DNA from: Synergistaceae bacterium
Lineage (GTDB): Bacteria > Synergistota > Synergistia > Synergistales > Aminobacteriaceae
NCBI GenBank assembly: GCA_031277095.1
Contig: JAISLU010000109.1
Coordinates: forward strand, 1 to 32,014
Length of the DNA stretch: 32,014 nt
Reading direction: 5' to 3'
Shown: positions 25,274-31,808 of the stretch, one piece after another
Numbering within the stretch: position 1 is the stretch's first letter
How the letters are laid out: each line of letters begins with the position of its first letter
Translations under genes and position numbers: made by a program
The notes under the pieces: model-generated
Databases searched by the model: none
Told to the model about the DNA's origin: nothing
What the model saw: the letters and a program-made list of their open reading frames with translations, nothing else

Positions 25274-26089
25274 ATGTCTATTATAACGGCGGCGGCGATC
25301 GCCTTCGCTTTTTTGACGATACTTCCCGCGCCGCGGGTCGAGTGGACGAAGCCCCGGCTCCGATACTTTCCCGTCGTTCTGCCGCTGGTCGGGGCCGTTG
25401 TGGGTCTTATGGGGACGGGGCTCTTTGCGGGGCTTCGGGGGTGGAGAGTTTCGCCCCCGCTCCGGGGCGCGCTGATGACGCTCTTTTATCTGTGTCTCAC
25501 GGGAGGGATCCACATGGACGGCTTTATGGACACGTGCGACGCGGTCTTTTCCCGGCAAAATCGCGAAGAACGCCTGAGAATCCTCTCGGATACCCACACC
25601 GGGGCTTTTGCCGTCATCGGCTGCGTCGCCGCGTCGTTGTTGAAGGTGGGAATTTTTTCCGAACTGTTCGAGGCCGACCCATCTTTTTCTCCTATTCTTT
25701 CTTTTTCTGTTTTTCCTTTTTTTTCTCTCTGCGAGACCCGCGTTCTCGTGGTTTTGGCGATAATTCCCGTTTACTCCCGCATGGGACTGGGGTTGTTGTT
25801 TTACCTGCCCTTCGCCAGGGACAGCGGACTCGCCAGAACTCTGGGGGACGCCCGGGTTTTCCACGATCGCTTCCTTCTTGTTTTCGCCTATGGGCTTCTG
25901 AGCCTCTGGGTCATCGCCCTCTTGGGCTTGAAGGGGATCGTTTTGCCGGTTGTGATCGGCGTTTTTATCTATCGCTACGGCCTTTACTGCGTCGAGACTT
26001 TTGGCGGAATCACCGGCGATTTAATGGGCGCCTTCGTGGAAATGTCGGAAATTTTGGCGCTTTTGACCCTGGTTGTCATGGAAGGATGA
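25274..26089 (+). CDS. cobS: Adenosylcobinamide-GDP ribazoletransferase
   Basis: A 271-residue integral membrane enzyme that joins alpha-ribazole to adenosylcobinamide-GDP. ATG 25274 (MSIITAAAIAFAFLTILPAP) gives the typical family start; the open frame extends upstream antisense to cobU and is rejected. The catalytic acidic motif GGIHMDGFMDTCDAVF is near residue 80. About six hydrophobic segments follow. Residues 136-155 (SFSPILSFSVFPFFSL) come from a pyrimidine-rich repeat and look like an insertion next to the usual membrane segment. It ends 20 bases before the CobU-like gene. Confidence 0.93.
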   Translation: MSIITAAAIAFAFLTILPAPRVEWTKPRLRYFPVVLPLVGAVVGLMGTGLFAGLRGWRVSPPLRGALMTLFYLCLTGGIHMDGFMDTCDAVFSRQNREERLRILSDTHTGAFAVIGCVAASLLKVGIFSELFEADPSFSPILSFSVFPFFSLCETRVLVVLAIIPVYSRMGLGLLFYLPFARDSGLARTLGDARVFHDRFLLVFAYGLLSLWVIALLGLKGIVLPVVIGVFIYRYGLYCVETFGGITGDLMGAFVEMSEILALLTLVVMEG

Positions 26090-26114
26090 GCCATGCAGAA
26101 GGATGAGCCATGCA
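26081..26114 (+). repeat. 17-bp tandem duplication at the CobU-like start
   Basis: GAAGGATGAGCCATGCA occurs at 26081-26097 and again at 26098-26114. Each copy carries a GAAGGATGAG ribosome-site-like word and an ATG. The first ATG (26094) ends after a few codons; the second (26110) starts the gene. The first copy also contains the cobS stop. Confidence 0.95.
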
Positions 26115-26490
26115 CTTGATCGTCGGCGGCAAGTACATGGGAAAACTGAGGTACGCGCAAAGTCTCTATGGCCGGGACGCCGCTGTCTGCGATCTGACCG
26201 CCGCGCGGCCGGAAGATATGTTCGAGGCGCGTATCGTCGTAAACTTGCAGGAGGGGGTACGGCACATGCTGGAACGGGAACAATCTGTCCGGGACTTCTT
26301 CGAGTCCAATATTCTTCGCCTGGAGGACAAAGTCTTGATCGGCGACGAGATCGGAAGCGGGATCGTTCCCGCCGACCCCTTCGAGAGACTGTGGCGGGAC
26401 GAGACGGGGTTCCTGTACCAGATGCTGGCGGCCCGAGCGGCCCGCGTGGACCGAGTGTGGGCGGGCCTGCCTTGCCCGCTGAAAGGGTGA
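26110..26490 (+). CDS. CobU-like protein with degenerate P-loop
   Basis: A 126-residue protein. Its C-terminal half, IGDEIGSGIVPADPFERLWRDETGFLYQ, matches the conserved CobU segment normally reading like NEVGxGIVPxxxxxRxFRDxxGxxNQ. The N-terminus LIVGGKYMGKLRYAQ is where the P-loop should be but reads GGKYMGKL, lacking the Ser/Thr after Lys. The guanylylation histidine segment is absent, and the protein is about 60 residues shorter than CobU. A full CobU lies only 930 bp away, so this is probably a paralogue with altered function or a partner/regulator of cobalamin assembly (inference). It overlaps nothing and abuts the HAD gene directly. Confidence 0.78.
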   Translation: MHLIVGGKYMGKLRYAQSLYGRDAAVCDLTAARPEDMFEARIVVNLQEGVRHMLEREQSVRDFFESNILRLEDKVLIGDEIGSGIVPADPFERLWRDETGFLYQMLAARAARVDRVWAGLPCPLKG

Positions 26491-27330
26491 ATGATGAATA
26501 GAGAAAAAAAGAATAGGGAAAAAAAGAATAGGGAAAAAAAGAATAGGGAAAAAAAGAATGGGGTAAAAGAAGCCGGGAAAAAAATCGTGTTTTTCGATAT
26601 CGACGGAACTTTGGTCAGTCACGCAGGGAAAAGCCACGTACCGGAGCCCACGGTTGAGGCGGTGGAGTGTCTGAAAAAAAACGGCCACGTCCCGGCCATC
26701 GCTACGGCGCGCAATCGGGTGCTGACGCGCAAAATCGCGGCTTTTTTCGGCATCGGCCTTTTGGTCTGCTGCAACGGGGCCCACGTCGTCCGGGGAGAAG
26801 ACGATATCTTCACGACCTGCCTGGACGAGGATTTCACAAAAATTTTTCGGGCCGAGGCGTTTTCTCATTCCCCCAACGCCTATGCCCTGGACATGGAGAA
26901 CGTCTATACCGACATGGACGAGGAGAATTTCAAGACTTTCCTCATCGAGCAAGCCGGCTTCGACTGCCGAAAAAATCTCGCCGCCATGAATCGCGCCCAA
27001 CTGGCCTATATTTTTGCCCCTCTGCCCCACTCATGGCGGGGGTACGGGAATGTTGACGCGATCGAGACCGCGCGCTACACGGAGTTTCGCCCTCCTCAGG
27101 TCTCGAAGTGGAGCGGCATCCTCACGGCCTCGGCCGCCGCGGGGTTCGATATCGAGAGCGTCGTGACGGTGGGGGACGGATTGAACGACCTGGAGATGGT
27201 GCGTAACGCCCCTCTCGGCCTTGCGGTGGGAGGCGCCAAGGAGGAATTGAAGGCCGTGGCGGACCTCGTGACCGAAGACATCGACGAGGGAGGCATTCTT
27301 TCCGCGTTTCGCAGATTGAACATGATATGA
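26491..27330 (+). CDS. HAD-superfamily (Cof-type, IIB) phosphatase with repeat N-terminus
   Basis: A 279-residue phosphatase. Residues 1-30 are MMNREKK followed by further NREKK units, encoded by four 15-base tandem repeats (26497-26556). The enzyme proper starts KIVFFDIDGTLVSHAGK: DIDGT supplies the nucleophile, ATARNR is motif II, SKWSGI holds the motif III lysine and VGDGLNDLEM is motif IV. The cap of about 100 residues between motifs II and III is of type IIB, common in sugar-phosphate or cofactor phosphatases. It starts at once after the CobU-like stop, implying coupling; dephosphorylation of a cobalamin-pathway intermediate is only a guess. ATG 26494 is an equal alternative start. Confidence 0.9.
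   Translation: MMNREKKNREKKNREKKNREKKNGVKEAGKKIVFFDIDGTLVSHAGKSHVPEPTVEAVECLKKNGHVPAIATARNRVLTRKIAAFFGIGLLVCCNGAHVVRGEDDIFTTCLDEDFTKIFRAEAFSHSPNAYALDMENVYTDMDEENFKTFLIEQAGFDCRKNLAAMNRAQLAYIFAPLPHSWRGYGNVDAIETARYTEFRPPQVSKWSGILTASAAAGFDIESVVTVGDGLNDLEMVRNAPLGLAVGGAKEELKAVADLVTEDIDEGGILSAFRRLNMI
26497..26556 (+). repeat. 15-bp in-frame tandem repeat encoding NREKK
   Basis: Four consecutive units AATAG(A/G)GAAAAAAAG differ at one position and are followed by a decayed fifth unit encoding NGVKE. They sit immediately after the start codon. Confidence 0.97.
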
Positions 27331-27363
27331 GGGATCCGCATATTGCCCAGGACGGTGGATTTT

Positions 27364-28305
27364 ATGGTCTCCTATAGACGTATCCTTGGAATCGTGTTGA
27401 AATATGGGACGTCGATACTTTGTCTCTTTTACGTTTTTCGCGGAGTGCCCTTTGCGGACCTGGGGGCGATTCTCCTTCGCTATCCCGTTTTACCCATGCT
27501 GGAGGTGGTCGCGGTGTCCTTCGGGGCATACGCCGTCATGGGGTTGCGGCTGTCTTTCATGGCCGACCCGCCTCTGTCTTTTCGGTCGACTTTTTGCGCG
27601 ACGCTGGTGGGTTTGGCGGTCAACAACGTTCTGCCCGCCAAGGCCGGTGAGGTCGTCAAGGCCGTCTGGATGGGAAGGGAAAACGGGGTTTCCTCCCGGA
27701 AAACTCTGGGGATCGTCTTTATGGAGCGGTTTTTCGACGTGAACGTCCTGGCGCTTTTGAGCCTCTGGTTTCTGTGGACTATGGGCAAGCACAGGGCCAC
27801 GTGGCTCTTTGTGGCGTGTTTGGCCGGGGGATGGTGTGTTTTGTTTTTCTTCCGCGCATATCCCGCCAGGGCGAAGGCCTTTACGGACCTTTTCGGCAGC
27901 GGGGGGGTGCATCGTTTCGTGTCCCAAACCTTGTCGGGGGTTTTGGAAAACATGTCGCCTCGGCGGCTGATCTGGCTTTCCTCCACGTCTTTGACCATAT
28001 GGTGCTTTTACAGCCTCCAGATGATCCTGAGCGTCAATGCCGTGGCGGGGCTGGCGCTGCCCTGGAGGGCGACGCTCTCCGTTTTCGCCGTCAGCGGGCT
28101 GGGTATGTTGCTGCCCTCCTCGCCGGGGGCCATCGGAGTTTACGAGGCCGTTATCGTGGCCGCGCTGGAACACTACGGAGTCGGCCCCGACGAAGCCCTC
28201 GCTCTGGCGCTTTTTTCTCATATGGCCCAGTTTCTTCCCGTGACTTTGGCCGGAGGAATCATCTTCGCGGCGTTTCCCAGGGAGCGTTATGCCGATTTCA
28301 CATAA
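27364..28305 (+). CDS. YbhN/UPF0104-type membrane protein (lysylphosphatidylglycerol synthase TM-region family)
   Basis: About 313 residues with seven to eight predicted membrane helices. Family markers are the amphipathic start (RILGIVLKYGTSILCLFYVFRG), the loop GLAVNNVLPAKAGEVVKAVWMGRENG with the conserved N-x-LPxxxGExxR-like pattern, FMERFFDVNVLALLSLW, and the late LLPSSPGAIGVYEA. It is related to the flippase part of MprF but has no synthase domain, so a lipid-translocation or envelope role is likely. ATG 27364 follows GGTGG; TTG 27343 is an alternative. It sits between a HAD phosphatase and lptA-like/lptB, which supports an envelope function. Confidence 0.85.
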   Translation: MVSYRRILGIVLKYGTSILCLFYVFRGVPFADLGAILLRYPVLPMLEVVAVSFGAYAVMGLRLSFMADPPLSFRSTFCATLVGLAVNNVLPAKAGEVVKAVWMGRENGVSSRKTLGIVFMERFFDVNVLALLSLWFLWTMGKHRATWLFVACLAGGWCVLFFFRAYPARAKAFTDLFGSGGVHRFVSQTLSGVLENMSPRRLIWLSSTSLTIWCFYSLQMILSVNAVAGLALPWRATLSVFAVSGLGMLLPSSPGAIGVYEAVIVAALEHYGVGPDEALALALFSHMAQFLPVTLAGGIIFAAFPRERYADFT

Positions 28306-28329
28306 GACTTTATTTCCGGAGGTTGCGTT

Positions 28330-29145
28330 TTGCGTAAAATTGCGTACAAAATCGGATACGTGCTGGCGGCTGTTTTTCTGTTCGTTTTTTCGGCGATGGC
28401 GGCGATGCCGGACGAGGCCCAGCTTTCTGCCGATAGAATGCGTTTCGACTCCCAGAGCGGCGATTTCCTGGCGACGGGGAACGTCACGATCCAGGCCGAT
28501 GGATTGACGGTTTACGCCCCCCGAGGCGCCGGCAACGTCAAAAACAAGGAGATACGCTTTATGGAGGGAATTTTGGCCTCCGGCGATTGGCAGGGCCAGT
28601 GGATCGACCTCGCCGCGGGCTCCATCGAACTCTTTTTCGCCCAGACCCCCACGTACATCGCGGAAGGCACGGTGAAGGGGGACATCGGGAAAATTTCTGT
28701 AGACGCGGACAAGTTTTACATGAAGGGCACGGTCATCTCGGCACTGAACGTGCGGCTTCTGGAGGACCGGGAGGCCAACGTCGCCTTCGGCGCCGCGAGC
28801 GTGAGGGGAACCCTGCTGGAGGGTGTGCTGGCGTCCTTGACCGCCGAGGGTGGCGTCTGGCTGCGAGGCCGGCCCAACACCGTCGAGGAGGCGGTGGATA
28901 TTCGCGCCGATACGGCCGTCTACTCCGTCGAGCGCGGCAGCGTCGTTTTGAATGGAAACATCAAAGCTATTCAGAAGGGCCGCGTTCTCACGTCCCAGTC
29001 TCTCGTCTACTTCCCCGGCGAGAACAGAATAGACGCCATCGGAGGCGTCGATTTGAAAGGAAGCGGCGGCGCGAACCCCGCGCGAATCACCATCGACCTG
29101 AACCAAGAAAAACAGAGACGGCAAAGTGAATCAAGACAAGAATAG
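28330..29145 (+). CDS. LptA/OstA-like periplasmic LPS-transport protein
   Basis: A 271-residue exported protein starting at TTG 28330, seven bases after GGAGG. The N-terminal signal ([18 protein letters not shown]) is followed by repeated beta-jellyroll elements of the OstA type: [32 protein letters not shown] and a second domain from [39 protein letters not shown]. It would form the bridge that carries lipopolysaccharide across the periplasm. It directly precedes lptB. It is longer than enterobacterial LptA (about 185), with two repeats of the fold, so it may also cover the role of LptC. The stop codon is in a 12-bp tandem repeat. Confidence 0.85.
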   Translation: MRKIAYKIGYVLAAVFLFVFSAMAAMPDEAQLSADRMRFDSQSGDFLATGNVTIQADGLTVYAPRGAGNVKNKEIRFMEGILASGDWQGQWIDLAAGSIELFFAQTPTYIAEGTVKGDIGKISVDADKFYMKGTVISALNVRLLEDREANVAFGAASVRGTLLEGVLASLTAEGGVWLRGRPNTVEEAVDIRADTAVYSVERGSVVLNGNIKAIQKGRVLTSQSLVYFPGENRIDAIGGVDLKGSGGANPARITIDLNQEKQRRQSESRQE

Positions 29146-29173
29146 AGACGAGAATAGAGACAAGAATAGAGAT
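29138..29173 (+). repeat. 12-bp tandem repeat spanning the lptA-like stop and lptB start
   Basis: AAGAATAGAGAC, GAGAATAGAGAC and AAGAATAGAGAT follow each other. The first contains the TAG stop of the upstream gene, and the last runs into the ATG of lptB. Confidence 0.93.
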
Positions 29174-29915
29174 GGAGAACGTGAAGAAAAATATGAAGGG
29201 GAAAAACCTCACCCTTTCGGCCTCGGGTCTTCGCAAAAGTTATAAAGACCGCCTTGTGGTGAACGACGTGGATATCCAGGTGGGGCAGGGCGAGATCGTG
29301 GGGCTTTTGGGACCCAACGGGGCCGGCAAAACAACTTCCTTTTATATGATTGTGGGGCTGATCCGCCCGGACGCGGGCAAGGTGGCCATAGGGGACCGGG
29401 ATCTCACGGGGCTGCCCGTCTATCGCCGCGCCCGAGGGGGCATCGGTTACCTGCCCCAGGAGACCTCGGTGTTCCGCAATTTGACGGTCCGAGAAAACCT
29501 CCGGCTGGCCTGCGAGGAACTGGACGCGCCCAGTGACCTGGCCGAGGTTCTGATGGATCGGTTCGGCATTTCCCATATCGCGGAGACCAAAGGTTACGCC
29601 CTTTCCGGCGGTGAGCGGCGGCGTGTGGAGATCGCCCGGGCCATGCCTCTGGAGCCCGCTTTCATCCTCCTGGACGAACCTTTCAGCGGCATCGATCCCA
29701 TAGCGGTGAGCGACATTCAATCCATGATCGAGAATTTGAAAATCCAGGGCTTCGGCGTTCTCCTCACCGATCACAACGTCCGAGAGACGCTGTCCATCAC
29801 GGACCGGACCTATCTGATCCATGATGGACGCATTATCTTGAACGGCACCCCAGGTGAAATGATGGACAATCCCCTGGCTCGCAAGTTTTATCTGGGAGCC
29901 AATTTTGAATGGTAA
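29172..29915 (+). CDS. lptB: LPS export ABC transporter ATP-binding protein
   Basis: A 247-residue ATPase that powers LPS extraction from the inner membrane with LptFG. Walker A is [20 protein letters not shown], the Q-loop region is [21 protein letters not shown] (typical of LptB), the signature is [16 protein letters not shown], Walker B is [16 protein letters not shown] and the switch histidine is in [14 protein letters not shown] 29193 ([13 protein letters not shown]) is a possible true start, because the upstream ATG is embedded in the repeat and lacks a clear ribosome site. lptF/lptG are not in the window. The dispersed repeat begins at the base after the stop codon. Confidence 0.96.
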   Translation: MENVKKNMKGKNLTLSASGLRKSYKDRLVVNDVDIQVGQGEIVGLLGPNGAGKTTSFYMIVGLIRPDAGKVAIGDRDLTGLPVYRRARGGIGYLPQETSVFRNLTVRENLRLACEELDAPSDLAEVLMDRFGISHIAETKGYALSGGERRRVEIARAMPLEPAFILLDEPFSGIDPIAVSDIQSMIENLKIQGFGVLLTDHNVRETLSITDRTYLIHDGRIILNGTPGEMMDNPLARKFYLGANFEW

Positions 29916-30018
29916 AGTGAATTAAGATAAAAAGCCTAAAGTTAGAATAGCTAAAAAACAAGTCAATTGCTCTATTTAGCGCGTGTAAATTTAACGTTTT
30001 TAAAGTTAAACGACTATA
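29916..30018 (+). repeat. 103-bp dispersed repeat, copy 2
   Basis: Gap-free match to 20423-20525 with 6 differences. It starts directly after the lptB stop codon. On the minus strand this copy reads TTGACT, 16 bases, TAACTT, a promoter-like arrangement; copy 1 has TGGACT there, so this is not conserved. Confidence 0.95.
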
Positions 30019-30462
30019 ACGACAAATTCCCCGCGAATGTCGTGTCTTGAAAGTCTTGACCCGTTCCCATTAAGTTGAGGATCGCCTTCTCTTGGTTCAG
30101 TCGACCGCTAAAGTCATCATCCCCGAAAAGGACGTTGCGCCTCATGGAATCGAGCGTTGGCTCAAGACATTATCTCGATCACGCACACCGCAGGGAAAAA
30201 ACACTCGAGCGATCACACAGGCAGATCCAACATCTCAGATCTAACATCTCGCTGCTTCTTGCATTGAAAGTCATTATATCAAAAATTCTCGGAAGCAAGA
30301 GCCCATTTTATTTGTCTCTCGCGAACTTTGCGAGCATTGACAAGACCATCTTAAATGTTGTCGATGGCTGGACGCCCATATTTAAATTGACATCAGACTA
30401 AGTTCTAGCTAATATTTTTATGGAGTCAATTCCAGCGAACATTCTTGATTGGAGATGTGAAC
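30019..30462. other. About 440 bp without a recognisable gene
   Basis: The segment has lower GC than the core genes. The only sizeable plus-strand frame (30075-30401) has no ribosome site or family features. Another frame, around 30074-30240, reads LLLVQSTAKVIIPEKDVAPH and ends after about 60 codons, possibly a decayed coding remnant. A repeated GATCTnAACATCT word occurs near 30224-30250. It may be the remains of a mobile element between the dispersed repeat and the toxin-antitoxin pair. Confidence 0.5.
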
Positions 30463-30696
30463 ATGAAAACTATACCTGTTCATAAAGCAAAAAGTAACCT
30501 GTCTCAATTGATAAAACTTGCAGCAGATGGAGAGACTATTTTAATCGGGGGGTACGGAAAGCCGCAGGCTATGCTTACCTCGATAACGGCCAAACCCAAA
30601 AAGCAAATTGGGCTCCTCCGGGGAAAATTGATCGTGCCTGATGATTTTGACGCGCCCCTCCCAGAAGATGAACTTGCTGCGTTTGGCGGAAAATAA
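30463..30696 (+). CDS. Phd/YefM-family antitoxin
   Basis: A 77-residue antitoxin. ATG 30463 has GGAG eight bases upstream. The N-terminal half MKTIPVHKAKSNLSQLIKLA with GETILIGGYGKPQAML is the Phd fold that binds operator DNA; the C-terminal half (LIVPDDFDAPLPEDELAAF) is the disordered toxin-wrapping part, with the FDAPLPEDELAAF pattern usual for partners of PIN toxins. It ends exactly one codon before the toxin start, so the pair is coupled and probably autoregulated. Confidence 0.92.
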   Translation: MKTIPVHKAKSNLSQLIKLAADGETILIGGYGKPQAMLTSITAKPKKQIGLLRGKLIVPDDFDAPLPEDELAAFGGK

Positions 30697-31074
30697 ATGC
30701 GCCTGCTTCTCGATACCAACGTACTTTTATGGACTCTTGCCGGATCATTGCGTATAGAAGCGGTTCGCGACTTGATCCTGTCAGATGACACCGATGTGTT
30801 TGTCAGCGCGGTTTCGTGGTGGGAGATTGCAATAAAATCCCGCCTCGGGAAATTACAGGTAGATCTCTGCGAACTTAGAAAAACTGCCGCTGAAAGTGGG
30901 TTTCTGGGATTGCCTTTGTCCGGGCATCACGCAGAAGCATTAATCAATTTACGACATTTGCATAACGATCCGTTTGATCATATGCTGATTGCGCAAACAA
31001 TCTCAGAACCTATGCGGCTTATCACCGGAGACAGGCTTCTTGCTGATTATTCTTCACTGGTGACAGTCATCTGA
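30697..31074 (+). CDS. PIN-domain ribonuclease toxin (VapC-like)
   Basis: A 125-residue PIN-domain toxin. The acidic residues of the metal site are visible: Asp6 in LLLDTNVLLW, Glu in SWWEIAIKSRLGKL, Asp in NDPFDHMLIAQ and Asp in LITGDRLLADY. It probably cleaves structured RNA when released from its antitoxin. The ATG follows the antitoxin TAA with no gap. The pair stands next to a dispersed repeat and a gene-free segment, typical of acquired modules. Confidence 0.93.
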   Translation: MRLLLDTNVLLWTLAGSLRIEAVRDLILSDDTDVFVSAVSWWEIAIKSRLGKLQVDLCELRKTAAESGFLGLPLSGHHAEALINLRHLHNDPFDHMLIAQTISEPMRLITGDRLLADYSSLVTVI

Positions 31075-31263
31075 TAACTCTATACCTCAATCTCTGGTGG
31101 CCCGTAGTAGCGATGAAAGCCCTGTAATGGAGCTGGAGGCACTATTTCGGACGGGACAGGGTTTCGCCTGCCATGCGTCCTGCGTAAATCACACCCCCTT
31201 GTTTTTTCTACTTTGTGAACGCAGATCAGTAAATTCAAGAATTGGGGAAAGAATCGGAGGCAA

Positions 31264-31316
31264 AAGGGCGAGACTGGATATCGGCCCATTTTCCGGCTTA
31301 ATCCGTCCACGCCCTT
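31264..31316 (-). terminator. Possible terminator of the GLUG-protein gene
   Basis: AAGGGCG (31264-31270) and CGCCCTT (31310-31316) pair across 39 bases, with an inner GGAT/ATCC pair (31276-31279, 31301-31304). On the minus strand the stem is followed by TTTTG. It starts 16 bases after the stop at 31332. The long loop makes this uncertain. The remaining bases back to 31074 contain no recognised gene. Confidence 0.4.
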
Positions 31317-31331
31317 CTGATGACCTTATGC

Positions 31332-31808
31332 TTAAATGTTGTCGCTGGGACCGTCTGGGTCCTCTCTTTCGTCCCAGCCTATCGCGGGGGATATTCCGGT
31401 TTCGTTGTGGTTGCCACGGATTGTGTGGCCCAAATAGTTCCTTCCGATGAGACCGCCCCTGTATGCTTCACCCCTCGTGGTGTTGATTGCGCTGATGTCC
31501 CTGCCGCTGGACGTGCAATTTTCTATCGTCCTTGCGTTCACCCCTGCGATACCGCCCGCGCAGGAGGAGGAGGAGGAGGAGGAGACACTGCCGCTGGACG
31601 TGCAATTTCCTATCGGCCCAACGTTATACCCTGCGATACCGCCCGCGGAGGAAGAGGAAGAGGAAGAGGAAGAAGAAGAGACGCTGCCGCTGGACGTGCA
31701 ATTTTCTATCAGCCCGCCATTATACCCTGCGATACCGCCCGCGGAGGAGGAGGAGGAGGAGGAGGAGGAGGAGGAGGAAGAAGAAGAAGAAGAAGAAGAA
31801 GAAGATGA
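31332..31808 (-). CDS. GLUG-motif, poly-serine surface protein, C-terminal part only
   Basis: On the minus strand, from just inside a serine run to TAA at 31332, 158 codons are open. They encode three units of the pattern GGIAGYNxGxIENCTSSGSV, each preceded by a serine run (22, then 11, then 7 Ser, written TCC/TCT), then GGLIGRNYLGHTIRGNHNETG and a terminal SPAIGWDEREDPDGPSDNI. GLUG repeats are known from secreted adhesin- or peptidase-associated surface proteins that form beta-helices. No start codon is present: the frame meets TAA at 31811-31809 immediately upstream of the serine run. So this is either the end of a frameshifted or truncated gene, or a gene cut by a wrong assembly join. Confidence 0.75.
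   Translation of the reverse strand, partial: SSSSSSSSSSSSSSSSSSSSSSAGGIAGYNGGLIENCTSSGSVSSSSSSSSSSSAGGIAGYNVGPIGNCTSSGSVSSSSSSSCAGGIAGVNARTIENCTSSGRDISAINTTRGEAYRGGLIGRNYLGHTIRGNHNETGISPAIGWDEREDPDGPSDNI

Noticed and set aside
27490..29124. 544-codon minus-strand open frame opposite the YbhN-type and lptA-like genes
   Set aside because: Both plus-strand genes show signal or membrane segments and family motifs; the antisense translation is low-complexity Arg/Gly/His-rich.
30075..30401. 108-codon plus-strand open frame
   Set aside because: No ribosome site, no domain features and low similarity in composition to neighbouring genes. A different frame in the same DNA looks slightly more protein-like but is also broken.
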